Positions 45,568-55,727 are shown, numbered from the stretch's first letter. The stretch is 64,000 bases of DNA from Corynebacterium nuruki S6-4 (GCF_007970465.1 NZ_CP042429.1:2356001-2420000); one strand, 5' to 3'. The notes: generated by a model not told the origin, from the letters alone. Numbers and translations: made by a program.

Positions 45568-46221
45568 ATGTACCTGTCCAGGATGTACCTCAATCCGCAG
45601 CGGCGACACTGCCGTGCATTGCTCGCGAACCCGGAGATGCTCCACGCCGCCGTGCTGTCCGGTTTCCCGCCGGATGCCGGGGAACAGAGCGACCGAGGAC
45701 GGGTCCTCTGGCGGATCGACCGTGACGGTGAAAAGACCGTGCTCTGGATCGTGAGCCCTGACGTCCCCTCCCTCGAACACCTGCAGGAGCAGGCGGGATG
45801 GTCGGAGAAAAAGACGTGGGAGACCAGGGACTACACCACGCTGACCGGCCGTCTGATGAAAGGCCAGCAGTACGGTTTCCGACTTGTCGCCAACCCGGTC
45901 CACACCGTAACGGAAGGAGGTGTGAAAAAGAGGCGTGCCCATCAGACGGCCGAGTACCAGCTGCAGTGGCTGCTGGACCGGCAGGAATCGATGGGGATCA
46001 GGTTCCTCTCCGAGGGAGAATCACCCGCTGCCGAGGTGTCCGGTTCTGAGCGCCTCGTGTTCAACAGGAAAGGTCGTAAGGTCACGATCGTGCGCGCAGG
46101 TTTTCAGGGGCTCCTGGAGGTCGTCGACCGCGACCGGTTGGAAGCGACACTCATCAGCGGGATCGGGAAAGCCAAAGGCTACGGGTGTGGGCTGCTGACG
46201 CTGGCAAAGGCGAGGATCTGA
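45568..46221 (+). CDS. cas6e: crRNA-processing endoribonuclease Cas6e (Cse3/CasE)
   Basis: 217 residues; cuts pre-crRNA at the base of the repeat hairpin. It begins MYLSRMYLNPQRRHCRALL; the likely catalytic His is His26 in NPEMLHAAVL, at about the place of His20 in E. coli Cas6e. The C-terminal Gly-rich loop GIGKAKGYGCGLLTLA contacts the repeat RNA in homologues. A pair of CGTAACGGAAGGAGG-like bases inside the gene (about 45907-45921) is fortuitous. Confidence 0.95.
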   Translation: MYLSRMYLNPQRRHCRALLANPEMLHAAVLSGFPPDAGEQSDRGRVLWRIDRDGEKTVLWIVSPDVPSLEHLQEQAGWSEKKTWETRDYTTLTGRLMKGQQYGFRLVANPVHTVTEGGVKKRRAHQTAEYQLQWLLDRQESMGIRFLSEGESPAAEVSGSERLVFNRKGRKVTIVRAGFQGLLEVVDRDRLEATLISGIGKAKGYGCGLLTLAKARI

Positions 46222-47213
46222 TGAACGGTGGCCTTCCGCCGTCGACGCCGCGCCAGCTCGCGCGTGTCACTGACCGAGTCAGCTTTCTCTACCTTGAGCA
46301 CTGCACGCTCGGTCGTGACGGAGGCGCACTCACCGCGACGGACGAGAGTGGGGTGATCCACGTTCCGGTCGCGGCTCTCAGCGTCCTGATGCTGGGGCCG
46401 GGAACCCGGTTGACGCATCAGGCGGTGGCCGTTGTGGCTGACGCCGGATGTTCCCTGGTCTGGGTGGGGGAGGAAGGCGTGCGTTACTACGCGCACGGTC
46501 GGTCCATCGCCCGTTCGACCAGACTGCTTGAGGCGCAGGCGAAGAAAGTCTCGAACACGCGGAGCCGTTTGGCCGTGGCGCGTGAGATGTACGCGATGAG
46601 GTTCTCCGATGACACGACCGGACTGACCATGCAGCAGCTCCGGGGCAAGGAGGGAGCCAGAGTCCGGCAAATCTACCGGAAATGCTCCGAGTCCACCGGG
46701 GTCGCATGGAAACGGCGGACCTATGACCCGAATAATTTCAGTGGCGGGGATCCGATCAACCAGGCTCTCTCTGCAGCTCACTCGGCACTGTACGGGCTCT
46801 CTCATGCCGTCATTACGGCGCTGGGATGCAGTCCAGGTCTGGGGTTCGTCCACACCGGGCATGACCGTAGCTTCGTGTATGACGTAGCTGACCTTTACAA
46901 GGCAGAATGCACAATTCCGATCGCGTTCAACGTAGTCAAGAAGATTCAGGACGACGGCACCGCTGACTTCGCCGATATCGCCGGGATCACCCGGCGCGCT
47001 GTCCGGGACCGTATCAAGGAGCTACGGCTGCCGGAACAGATGGCTCACGATCTTGCGGTACTTCTCGTCGGGGACAGGGAGCAGCCGGATGACGGGGAGT
47101 TCTGGGCCGACGTCGTCCAACTCTGGGATGAGAAGGACCACAGTGTGGTCGGAGGGATGAACTACAGCGACGATGCTGCTGACCACGCGGTGGAAAGCCC
47201 GGATAGGCCATGA
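46221..47213 (+). CDS. cas1: Spacer-acquisition integrase Cas1 (type I-E)
   Basis: 330 residues. The acid residues of the active site are seen as Glu144 (RGKEGARVR), His214 (HTGHDRSF) and the Asp pair 221/224 (VYDVADLYK). It starts MNGGLPPSTPRQLARVTD with GGCGAGGA upstream and shares one base with the cas6e stop. The C-terminal ~30 residues are hydrophilic. The stop overlaps cas2 (ATGA). Confidence 0.96.
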   Translation: MNGGLPPSTPRQLARVTDRVSFLYLEHCTLGRDGGALTATDESGVIHVPVAALSVLMLGPGTRLTHQAVAVVADAGCSLVWVGEEGVRYYAHGRSIARSTRLLEAQAKKVSNTRSRLAVAREMYAMRFSDDTTGLTMQQLRGKEGARVRQIYRKCSESTGVAWKRRTYDPNNFSGGDPINQALSAAHSALYGLSHAVITALGCSPGLGFVHTGHDRSFVYDVADLYKAECTIPIAFNVVKKIQDDGTADFADIAGITRRAVRDRIKELRLPEQMAHDLAVLLVGDREQPDDGEFWADVVQLWDEKDHSVVGGMNYSDDAADHAVESPDRP

Positions 47214-47563
47214 TGACGCTGGTCCTTTCCGCATCGCCGGCTCAGCTGCGTGGGCAACTCACCCGATGGTTGATGGAGGTGAGCCCCGGTGTGTACGTCG
47301 GCAGAGTCAGCGCTCGCGTCCGTGAGGAACTATGGCTCCTGGTGACCAGCAACATGGATTCGGGCCGCGCGGTGATGACCTATCCGACGAACAAGAATGA
47401 GCAGGGTTTCGTCGTGGAAGTGCATCGCGGTCAATGGACTCCAGTGGACATTGAGGGGATGACGTTGATGAAGCACCCGTTGACAACAGAGAAGGGCGCG
47501 ATGAAGGCGGGGTGGTCGCGTGCTTCGCGGTTGAGGAAGGCTGCGCGACGGAGACGAAACTAA
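47210..47563 (+). CDS. cas2: Cas2 (type I-E)
   Basis: 117 residues. The start [21 protein letters not shown] and the [16 protein letters not shown] segment are those of Cas2e (CRISPR-associated protein of the ygbF branch). It assembles with Cas1 to integrate spacers. The C-terminus is very basic ([11 protein letters not shown]). The array begins 44 nt downstream. Confidence 0.96.
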   Translation: MMTLVLSASPAQLRGQLTRWLMEVSPGVYVGRVSARVREELWLLVTSNMDSGRAVMTYPTNKNEQGFVVEVHRGQWTPVDIEGMTLMKHPLTTEKGAMKAGWSRASRLRKAARRRRN

Positions 47564-47607
47564 GGTAAATTCGGCCGCTGGGATCGATGATGTACTGGTC
47601 AACAAGG
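47564..47607 (+). promoter_or_regulatory. CRISPR leader
   Basis: These 44 nt between the cas2 stop and the first repeat are richer in A/T than their surroundings (GGTAAATTCGG...GATGATGTACTGG). Orientation is supported by degenerate repeats at the far end of the array. The functional leader probably includes the 3' end of cas2. Confidence 0.5.
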
Positions 47608-50600
47608 GTGCTCCCCGCGTGAGCGGGGATGATCCGGTCTGGTAACGATGGCGTACCCCGGCTACCTGGTGCTCCCCGCGTGAGCGGGGATGATCCCGCA
47701 GACCCGACACACAGCAGGCCGATGCCGATGTGCTCCCCGCGTGAGCGGGGATGATCCACTGTTCCCGTGAGAGTGCGTCAAATTTGCGTAAGTGCTCCCC
47801 GCGTGAGCGGGGATGATCCTCCTGTGCAATCCCATCCGCGTTCAGCTCCGCGGTGCTCCCCGCGTGAGCGGGGATGATCCCGACGGGGCAATGGACCTGG
47901 CAGACAGTGAAGCGTGCTCCCCGCGTGAGCGGGGATGATCCGGCTGCGATGGCTGACGCTGCGGTGAAGATCGTGGTGCTCCCCGCGTGAGCGGGGATGA
48001 TCCCAAGCAGACGAACCAGTGGGAGGACGGCGAGGCGTGCTCCCCGCGTGAGCGGGGATGATCCCATCGCGGCGCAGTGGGACCGCGTGCGCGAGGCGTG
48101 CTCCCCGCGTGAGCGGGGATGATCCCGTGAGCTTCCCGCAGGGTGTGAACATCGTCCAGTGCTCCCCGCGTGAGCGGGGATGATCCGGCCGAGGAGGACG
48201 GCACTCTCGAGCAGGCGCGGTGCTCCCCGCGTGAGCGGGGATGATCCCAACCCGTCCGGGCCGGTCGTCGCACACCTGGGGTGCTCCCCGCGTGAGCGGG
48301 GATGATCCGGAAGTCCGGGTCGACACCGGGCGGCCTTGTGCGTGCTCCCCGCGTGAGCGGGGATGATCCCGACGCCGACAATGCGCCTGCGGGTGGCCTG
48401 TCGTGCTCCCCGCGTGAGCGGGGATGATCCACGACAACCAGCGCATGGCGCGCAACGGTGACTTGTGCTCCCCGCGTGAGCGGGGATGATCCCGATCTGA
48501 TCGAAGCGGGCTATGTGGAGCGGGTGTGCTCCCCGCGTGAGCGGGGATGATCCGCATGAGTGATCTGGTTCAGGAAGTCCGAACGCGTGCTCCCCGCGTG
48601 AGCGGGGATGATCCGCAGCAGACGCTGAAGCAGACGACGCAGCAGCAGTGCTCCCCGCGTGAGCGGGGATGATCCCGAAGTGCAGATGTGGATCAACGAA
48701 CAAACCCAGTGCTCCCCGCGTGAGCGGGGATGATCCCCGGTCGGGGGCGAGGGCTTTGCCGCGGGCGAGGTGCTCCCCGCGTGAGCGGGGATGATCCTCC
48801 GAAGGCTGTGCCCTTGACGGACGCCATCGCGTGCTCCCCGCGTGAGCGGGGATGATCCCGCCCTCGGCGGACCGTGGGGTGTCGTCATCGGGTGCTCCCC
48901 GCGTGAGCGGGGATGATCCCTCCTCGGATGGAAGGAACCATGACCCGCACCCGTGCTCCCCGCGTGAGCGGGGATGATCCCTCGTCCAGGTCCTCGTTGC
49001 CGCCGGCCTCATCGTGCTCCCCGCGTGAGCGGGGATGATCCCAACGCAAAAAAGACCCCCTAGCGCCAAAGCGCGTGCTCCCCGCGTGAGCGGGGATGAT
49101 CCGTGCTCGGCTTCCCCGCGTCGGCAGCGCAGGCGGTGCTCCCCGCGTGAGCGGGGATGATCCCCTCGACATTATCGAGGACTATCTCATGACCGCGTGC
49201 TCCCCGCGTGAGCGGGGATGATCCCGTCGAGGATCACAAGTTGCGCCATCCGGTCGCGTGCTCCCCGCGTGAGCGGGGATGATCCACGGGTCCACCTCCA
49301 GCGCCTGGTCGATCCCGTCGTGCTCCCCGCGTGAGCGGGGATGATCCCTCCGTGGCAGGAGGCACTCCCTGACTCACTTCGTGCTCCCCGCGTGAGCGGG
49401 GATGATCCCTCGCGCTGTTCCCCGTCCACGGTGACCTGCCAGTGCTCCCCGCGTGAGCGGGGATGATCCCTGACACCGAGGCGCCGGCACGCGTCCGGTA
49501 CAGTGCTCCCCGCGTGAGCGGGGATGATCCCGGCGAATTCCACGGCTTCGACACCGAGGCCGAGTGCTCCCCGCGTGAGCGGGGATGATCCCTGCTGCAC
49601 AACAAGTGCCTGGTTGTGAACGAGGTGCTCCCCGCGTGAGCGGGGATGATCCGCCCGCGCCGAGGTGGAACGCCTCACCGCCGAGGTGCTCCCCGCGTGA
49701 GCGGGGATGATCCCGGAGGCCACCTGTATGTGAGACTAAATAGGCCGTGCTCCCCGCGTGAGCGGGGATGATCCCCCCGTCACACGCGCCATATCAGCGA
49801 CCGTCAGGGTGCTCCCCGCGTGAGCGGGGATGATCCCGAGACCTCAGGCTGCTAAGGGCATTGCGGCGCGTGCTCCCCGCGTGAGCGGGGATGATCCCAC
49901 CGACGCTGTGGCCGCCGACCTCCTGGTCGCGTGCTCCCCGCGTGAGCGGGGATGATCCACTGGGCTGCGGCGTTTTCTCCGAGGGCTTCCCAGTGCTCCC
50001 CGCGTGAGCGGGGATGATCCGCAGTAGGTATCCACGCTTTGTGGGCGGCGAGCGTGCTCCCCGCGTGAGCGGGGATGATCCTGAGCCGAATGATCGGATG
50101 TTCACCCCTTACTCGGTGCTCCCCGCGTGAGCGGGGATGATCCGCAACCTGACGATCAACCATCTCCGCCAACGGAGTGCTCCCCGCGTGAGCGGGGATG
50201 ATCCGGAGAAGCACAACCCGCCGAGGAAGTTCCGCAATGTGCTCCCCGCGTGAGCGGGGATGATCCCAATCTCTTCCCGGATTACGTCCAGAATCCGTGG
50301 TGCTCCCCGCGTGAGCGGGGATGATCCCGTTCACTGGGTAGACCTCTCTCGTAGTCACGTGTGCTCCCCGCGTGAGCGGGGATGATCCCCACGATCCGTG
50401 AGACGACACGTTCGCCAGCATGTGCTCCCCGCGTGAGCGGGGATGATCCCCCGTGCCCGTCATGCCACAAGGTAACCGTCTCGTGCTCCCCGCGTGAGCG
50501 GGGATGATCCCAGGGTCAGTCACCAGTTACCCTATTCATCTCGGTGCTCCCCGCGTGAGCGGGGATGATCCCGGGGGACGCACCGACCCCGACCTCCTGG

Positions 50601-52220
50601 AATAGTGCTCCCCGCGTGAGCGGGGATGATCCGGGCATTGACCGGTTCCGCGAGAAGCACGGCGCGTGCTCCCCGCGTGAGCGGGGATGATCCCCGGAAC
50701 CACCGTCCACGCAGTGGCGCTAAAAAGTGCTCCCCGCGTGAGCGGGGATGATCCCGGGATCGGGATCTGCCACGACTGCCACGATTACGTGCTCCCCGCG
50801 TGAGCGGGGATGATCCCAGGCACTCCGATGCGCCGGTGACCGCGAGCTGGTGCTCCCCGCGTGAGCGGGGATGATCCCTCCGACGAAGACCGAATCTCGC
50901 CCGCATCCACGTGCTCCCCGCGTGAGCGGGGATGATCCCTGGCAGCACTGCGCACGCATGGTGTTCTGCGGGTGCTCCCCGCGTGAGCGGGGATGATCCC
51001 GTCACGTCGTTCATGACGGCGGTGATTGCCTCGTGCTCCCCGCGTGAGCGGGGATGATCCGCACATAGAGCCTGTTGCCGCCCCACTGAGAATGTGCTCC
51101 CCGCGTGAGCGGGGATGATCCCAGTGCGGGGCGGGCATTCATCGCCGTGGTTGCGTGCTCCCCGCGTGAGCGGGGATGATCCCCGGCCGGACTCGGTGAC
51201 GTAAGCGCCGGTCGGGTGCTCCCCGCGTGAGCGGGGATGATCCCGGTGACGGGGATGATGCCCCATCCGGATGCCTGTGCTCCCCGCGTGAGCGGGGATG
51301 ATCCGTCTCGAGCAACTGGCATCGTGACCATGTGTGCGTGCTCCCCGCGTGAGCGGGGATGATCCGCATCCACCATCACCCCGATGTACCTCACCCGAGT
51401 GCTCCCCGCGTGAGCGGGGATGATCCGTCCCTGTACTACATCGGCGCTGCGGTCGTCGCGTGCTCCCCGCGTGAGCGGGGATGATCCGCCCGCGCAACCG
51501 CCCGCCGCAACGCGGAACGGGTGCTCCCCGCGTGAGCGGGGATGATCCCAGCAGCAGGCCCAGCAGCAGATGGCCCAGATGGTGCTCCCCGCGTGAGCGG
51601 GGATGATCCCCCGCTCGTCGTCCCTGACGGGTGGAACTACCGGTGCTCCCCGCGTGAGCGGGGATGATCCGCACGACCTGGATGCCATGCTCGGCGGTGG
51701 TGCCGTGCTCCCCGCGTGAGCGGGGATGATCCGTTCAGGTCGACGCCGCAGCCTCTAGCCCGTGTGTGCTCGCCGCGTGAGCGGGGATGATCCCACGGGT
51801 CAGGGTGCGCAGGTCCGGGTCGGACCGTGCTCCCCGCGTGAGCGGGGATGATCCGTACCTCTGGCGGGCCGGGCGGAAGGGCGAACCGTGCTCCCCGCGT
51901 GAGCGGGGATGATCCCACGTCCCACGCCGACACACCCAGAGCGGCCGTGTGCTCCCCGCGTGAGCGGGGATGATCCCACGCTCGCAGCAGTATCCGACGC
52001 CATGACCTCGTGCTCCCCGCGTGAGCTGGGATGATCCGGCCGCCCAGGCGCACGAGGACGCCGCCAAAGCGTGCTCCCCGCGTGAGCGGGGATGATCCCG
52101 CGTCCGGCACGCCGGCGATGATCGTGGTGGCGTGCTCCCCGCGTGAGCGGGGATGATCCTCCGATTCGGCGTCGCCTGATAGGTCGCCTGCGGTGCTCCC
52201 CGCGTGAGCGGGGATGATTC
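47608..52220 (+). CRISPR. Type I-E CRISPR array, 76 repeats and 75 spacers
   Basis: The 28-nt repeat starts GTGCTCCCCGCGTGAGC and ends GGGGATGATCC; its inner CCCCGC/GCGGGG makes the Cas6e hairpin. I walked every repeat: the spacing is 61 nt in 65 cases and 62 nt in 10, so spacers are 33 or 34 nt. Only three repeats deviate, all near the right end: C to G in the repeat at 51766, G to T in the repeat at 52010, and GATTC instead of GATCC in the last at 52193. So the leader end is on the left, next to cas2. Repeats are transcribed in the direction of the cas genes. No spacer was seen to be duplicated, though I did not compare all pairs. Confidence 0.98.
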
Positions 52221-52330
52221 CATAGCCTCGGCGACTGCCGGAATCCTCCTGCCGCACTTCGTGCGTAAGCAGACGCGCACCGCCTCTGCCGCTGCCCACC
52301 CGCCACGCGGCAGCCCCGCCCGCACACAGC

Positions 52331-52368
52331 AAAACCCCCGCAGTCCAGACGATGGCTGCGGGGGTTTT
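52331..52368 (-). terminator. Terminator of peptide gene B (also able to end the CRISPR transcript)
   Basis: AAAACCCCCGCA and TGCGGGGGTTTT are perfect 12-bp arms round a 14-nt loop. The symmetrical A/T ends make it bidirectional: on the minus strand it follows peptide gene B, on the plus strand it follows the CRISPR array. Confidence 0.85.
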
Positions 52369-52401
52369 CCGTCCGGGCGGCAGCCCGGAGGGGTCCGTCA
52401 G

Positions 52402-52500
52402 TTAGACGAACAGGCCGGCGACGGCGTCGACGAGGCCGGTGATGCCGTCCTGGAGCAGGCCGACGACGGTGGTCAGGAAGGTGGAGATGGTGTCGATCAT
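52402..52500 (-). CDS. Small acidic amphipathic peptide B (32 aa)
   Basis: A 32-residue peptide beginning MIDTISTFLTTVVGLLQDG and ending DAVAGLFV. CTGAAAGGGATC upstream is the ribosome binding site. It shares the frame MIDxIxTFLxxVVxLLQxGIxGxVDAxA with peptides A, C and D. No basic residue is present and net charge is negative. Too short for standard gene callers; coding is supported by four-fold conservation with mostly third-position differences, and by its own terminator. Confidence 0.8.
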   Translation of the reverse strand: MIDTISTFLTTVVGLLQDGITGLVDAVAGLFV

Positions 52501-52650
52501 GATGGATCCCTTTCAGTGGATTCATGGTGAAAGGCGCAAGGTTTCACGCCGCTGATCAGACAAACGGGGTGCCGGCGGGATTGTTACGCTCCTTGCGGCA
52601 ACTACCCCCGTCATTCACCCCTGACCCGGCGACTGTGCAGGTCACAGACG

Positions 52651-52684
52651 GAAAACCGGCCCCGGACGCGAGGTCCGGGGCCGG
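52651..52684 (-). terminator. Terminator of peptide gene C
   Basis: CCGGCCCCGGAC pairs perfectly with GTCCGGGGCCGG around a 5-nt loop; on the minus strand it is followed by TTTTC. Confidence 0.85.
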
Positions 52685-52701
52685 GCTGCAGGGGGAGACT
52701 G

Positions 52702-52800
52702 TTACACGAACAGGCCCGCGACGGCGTCCACGAAGCCGGTGATGCCGCTCTGCAGGAGCTCGACGACGGTGGACAGGAAGGTGGCGATGGTGTCAATCAT
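52702..52800 (-). CDS. Small acidic amphipathic peptide C (32 aa)
   Basis: A 32-residue peptide beginning MIDTIATFLSTVVELLQSG and ending DAVAGLFV. GATGAAAGGTTCTG precedes the ATG. A promoter candidate on the minus strand is TTGACG (52886-52891) with TACCAC (52864-52869), 16 nt apart. Paralogue of A, B and D. See peptide A for possible roles. Confidence 0.8.
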   Translation of the reverse strand: MIDTIATFLSTVVELLQSGITGFVDAVAGLFV

Positions 52801-53147
52801 GACAGAACCTTTCATCACTTCACGCCCACAGGCGGTCTGGGGCGCTTCAGTAATGCAACCGATGTGGTACAGCAGTCCGTTACGTCGTCAAAAAGAAAAT
52901 TGTGACCCCGAGGCGCCGGCGCCGGAAACGACAGTGCGCACCCCGTGCCCTTGCGGGCGCGGGATGCGCACTGACCTGAAAGGAAGCACCCTCATGGTGC
53001 GGAGCACCGGGCACTTGGCGCATCCGTCATCTCCAAATTCCGGCTGCGTTACCGGTCACGATAATCGGCAGGAGCCTATATCGCTAGATATTTCCGCCGG
53101 AGCGTTACACGGGGGTGGCCATCGGGGACGAAATGGCCCTGCACGAC

Positions 53148-53180
53148 GAAACCCCCGTCGCTCGCGGAGAGCGCGGGGGT
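53148..53180 (-). terminator. Terminator of peptide gene D
   Basis: On the minus strand ACCCCCGCGCTC pairs with GAGCG-A-CGGGGGT (12 bp, one bulge) and is followed by TTCGTCG. It lies 35 nt after the peptide D stop. Confidence 0.8.
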
Positions 53181-53214
53181 CGGGTGTGGACCTGTCGGTC
53201 CGTCGCCGGTCTGC

Positions 53215-53313
53215 TTAGTTGAAGACGCCGGCGATGGCGTCGACCAGGCCGGTGATGCCGGTCTGCAGGAGCTCGACGACGGTGGACAGGAAGGTGGAGA
53301 TGGTATCGATCAT
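53215..53313 (-). CDS. Small acidic amphipathic peptide D (32 aa)
   Basis: A 32-residue peptide beginning MIDTISTFLSTVVELLQTG and ending DAIAGVFN. It is closest to peptide A, and the leader CCTGAAAGGAATCTCC is identical to that of A. The helix would have a hydrophobic face of I, F, L, V, L, I, L, V, I, V, F and a polar face of D, S, T, E, Q. Upstream promoter at 53372-53400. Function unknown; could be a membrane- or outer-membrane-active peptide. Confidence 0.8.
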   Translation of the reverse strand: MIDTISTFLSTVVELLQTGITGLVDAIAGVFN

Positions 53314-53371
53314 GGGAGATTCCTTTCAGGTCAAACATGTTCAGCCGGGAGGTGATTTCCAGCCGGAATCC

Positions 53372-53400
53372 AACGTACGACAGGTTTTGGCTAAGGTCAA
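53372..53400 (-). promoter_or_regulatory. Promoter of peptide gene D
   Basis: On the minus strand TTGACC (53395-53400) and TACGTT (53372-53377) are separated by 17 nt, a good sigma-70-type promoter. It predicts a 5' leader of about 50 nt. Confidence 0.5.
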
Positions 53401-53556
53401 AAACTAATGACGTTCCACCTGTAGATGTGGGGCGCTCTGCGAACACTGCAGGTCAGGACGTTGCAAGTTAGTGCTGCGATGCGCACTTTTCTGCAGACAT
53501 AGTGATACCTGCGCAGGAGCCTGGCGCCGCAGCTTTTCTGCTGTAGCCTGTGGGCG

Positions 53557-53576
53557 GGCGTACCGTCCGGTACGCC
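53557..53576 (+). promoter_or_regulatory. Palindrome GGCGTACCG-N2-CGGTACGCC upstream of a secreted protein gene
   Basis: A perfect 9-bp dyad with a 2-nt centre, 35 nt before the ATG at 53612. Its short centre suggests an operator for a dimeric regulator rather than a hairpin. TGTAGCCT just before it may be the -10. Confidence 0.4.
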
Positions 53577-53611
53577 GGAACGTCCTGACTCCTCACGGAA
53601 AGGAACTCTCC

Positions 53612-54124
53612 ATGTCCCTCACCTCCTCCCGTCTCTCCCGCCGCCTCGGCGTCTCCCTCGTCGCCACGGCCGCTGCCGTCGGCCTCGCCGTCCCGGCCGC
53701 CACCGCCGCCAATCTCCCGGACTCCGACAACTCCACGGCGTCCGCCGCCGACAGCTCGTCGCAGGACGCCGATAACGACGGCAACGGCAACGACAACGGC
53801 ACCGGTGACGACGATGCCCCGGTCTCCGGCGCTGCGGCACTCTCCAGCCAGATCCAGTCCTCGCTCGACGGCGACGTCGACCTGCAGCAGACCGTCTCCT
53901 CGCTGACCGGAACCGACTGGGGCAAGCTGATCACGACGACCGTCCAGCTCTCCAGTGGCACGGTCACCCCGGAGACCGTCGTCAACATCATCGAGCTGGT
54001 CAGTGGCGAGGACGTCACCGTCTCCAGCGCGGTGGACGCGGTCGCCGGCAGCATCGCCTCCGGCAGCTCCGACGATACCGGCAACACCGACGAGCCGGCC
54101 GGCGCCACCGCCCCGACGAAGTAG
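53612..54124 (+). CDS. Secreted Ser/Asp-rich protein, function unknown
   Basis: A 170-residue protein with a classic signal peptide (MSLTSSRLSRRLGVSLVATA, cleavage near ATAAN). A low-complexity Asp/Asn/Ser/Gly stretch (~residues 35-70, DADNDGNGNDNGTGDDD) is followed by a helical segment (SSQIQSSLDGDVDLQQTVSSL) and an acidic tail ending TAPTK. GGAAAGGAACTC is an excellent ribosome binding site. No cysteine in the mature part. It is followed by a 27-bp perfect inverted repeat. Confidence 0.85.
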   Translation: MSLTSSRLSRRLGVSLVATAAAVGLAVPAATAANLPDSDNSTASAADSSSQDADNDGNGNDNGTGDDDAPVSGAAALSSQIQSSLDGDVDLQQTVSSLTGTDWGKLITTTVQLSSGTVTPETVVNIIELVSGEDVTVSSAVDAVAGSIASGSSDDTGNTDEPAGATAPTK

Positions 54125-54185
54125 AGCGGCCCCGCCGCGGTCGTGACAGTGGCTCAAGGCCGCGACGCACGACGGCGGCTCACGA

Positions 54186-54242
54186 CAGAGACAAGGGTGG
54201 CCGGGACGTACATCGTGTACGTCCCGGCCACCCTTGTCTCTG
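54186..54242. terminator. 27-bp perfect inverted repeat, bidirectional terminator
   Basis: CAGAGACAAGGGTGGCCGGG (start of the left arm, 54186-54212) is matched without error by 54216-54242, around a TCG loop. It lies between convergent genes (stops at 54124 and 54327). On both strands the stem is followed by C/T-rich sequence. Confidence 0.85.
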
Positions 54243-54326
54243 CTGTTGCCGTCCCCTGGACGGCGACCGGTCGAGGTACCTACCGGCAGTGCCCGGAGGC
54301 CGCGGTGTTCACCGTGGTCACGGGTT

Positions 54327-55727
54327 TTACCAGGGGCCGATCTCGTTGGTCGGGGCCTCCAGCTTGTCGGCGGAGACCAGGTAGGTGTCCATCGAGGCGT
54401 TGAGCACCGCGGTCTTGCCCGACAGGAGGTCAGGCAGACCCACGCCGAGCTTGCTCAGCTCCTTGGCGATGTCGTCCGGGGCCCAGTCCGCGTCGATGGT
54501 GATCGGCACGGCGGTGTTGATGCCCGCCATCTCCAGCGTCATGGTGAGCTTCTTCACCACGATGTGGAAGTTGCCGGACAGGATGGTCGTCGCACCCTGC
54601 GTGTCCTGCCGCATCGACTGGCCACCGTTCGGCGCGAGGAACTGCGTCTGCAGGTTCTTCAGTACGGTGCGGTCCGAGTCGATCCGCAGTGCCTTCTTCG
54701 GGCCCTGCTGGGTGTCGACGGTGACGTAGGACATCTTCATGTTCGGCGTCATCTCGGTACGGTCCGCGGTGATGGTGAAGGTGTTGCCGGTGATCGGCAG
54801 GCCCTCGATCGGCGGCGGCGGGGCGACGTTGAGGCCCGGGATCTGCACGCCGAGGGCGTCCAGTCCACCGTCGAGCTGGTTCTGCAGGTCGTTGCCGTCC
54901 GGCAGCGTCAGCGGCGGCAGCTCCGGCTTGGGGAGCTCGGGCAGCTTCGGCAGCTCAGGCAGGCCGGGTACGCCGGGTGCGCCGGGGTTGTCGGCCGGCG
55001 GGGTCGCGCCGTCCTGACCGTCACCGGTGCCCTGGTCGCCGTCCTGCGCCGGCGGGGTGATCCCCGGGATCTGGAGATCCGGCAGCTGCGGCAGCTGGGC
55101 CTGCGCCTGCGGGGTGTGCAGTGCCACGCCGACGCCCACGGCGCCGACGACGGCCAGCACGGCCTCCGCCGCCTCGCCCCGCTTCGCGGCCTTCTTCGCG
55201 GCCTTGGCGTCCTTCTTGTCCTTCTTGGCGGCCTTGGCCTCCACCTTGGACTCGGGGGACCACGCCAGTGCCAGCGCACCACCGACCAGGGCCAGCAGGG
55301 TGCCGATGATGAAACCGCCGAAGTTGGACTGCGGCAGCGCGACGATACCGAGGATCATCGCGGCGACACCGGTGAGGATGCGGCCCTCGCCACGGAACCA
55401 GGTCATCAGACCGCAGACGATCAGCAGGATGCCGATGACCAGGGTGGACACGCCACCGAGGGTCGAGATCTGGATCTGGATGTTCGAGACCCGGAGGCTG
55501 AGGTAGGTGGGTACCAGGATGACCACACCGGACAGGATCATCAGCAGGCCGGCGGCGAAGGCGCGCTGCCGGCGCCACCGGGTGAAGCGGCGGTTACCCT
55601 TCTCCAGCTTCTCGCTGCGGGTCTCCTGGACCGGGGTAGTCTCAGCCGTGGTCGCCGCATCCTGAGGCGCCGCCGGGGACGTGCCGGCGCCCCCGGTCGC
55701 GTTCTCGGGAATGGAGCTGTCGGTCAT
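54327..55727 (-). CDS. DUF6114-type membrane protein with long secreted C-terminal domain
   Basis: 466 residues. The N-terminal cytoplasmic ~50 residues are Thr/Ala/Pro-rich. Four membrane helices follow (RQRAFAAGLLMILSGVVILV, STLVIGILLIVCGLMTWFRG, GVAAMILGIVALP, FGGFIIGTLLALVGGALAL), which is the DUF6114 arrangement, then a Lys/Ala-rich stretch, another hydrophobic segment, a Pro-rich linker (PELPKLPELPKPELPPLTLP) and a C-terminal domain resembling that of its DUF6230 neighbour (ITADRTEMTPNMKMSYV). The start overlaps the DUF6230 stop by 1 nt. Function unknown; the pair recurs in Actinobacteria. Confidence 0.85.
   Translation of the reverse strand: MTDSSIPENATGGAGTSPAAPQDAATTAETTPVQETRSEKLEKGNRRFTRWRRQRAFAAGLLMILSGVVILVPTYLSLRVSNIQIQISTLGGVSTLVIGILLIVCGLMTWFRGEGRILTGVAAMILGIVALPQSNFGGFIIGTLLALVGGALALAWSPESKVEAKAAKKDKKDAKAAKKAAKRGEAAEAVLAVVGAVGVGVALHTPQAQAQLPQLPDLQIPGITPPAQDGDQGTGDGQDGATPPADNPGAPGVPGLPELPKLPELPKPELPPLTLPDGNDLQNQLDGGLDALGVQIPGLNVAPPPPIEGLPITGNTFTITADRTEMTPNMKMSYVTVDTQQGPKKALRIDSDRTVLKNLQTQFLAPNGGQSMRQDTQGATTILSGNFHIVVKKLTMTLEMAGINTAVPITIDADWAPDDIAKELSKLGVGLPDLLSGKTAVLNASMDTYLVSADKLEAPTNEIGPW

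Noticed and set aside
52221..52330. Further degenerate CRISPR repeats after 52220
   Set aside because: No GTGCTCCCC or GAGCGGGGAT motif occurs in the expected phase beyond the last repeat.
47330..52525. Long minus-strand frames with repeating SSPLTRGA / HPRSRGEH / IIPAHAGST units
   Set aside because: They are translations of the CRISPR repeat read in three frames, since 61 nt is not a multiple of three. There is no start signal or protein-like composition.
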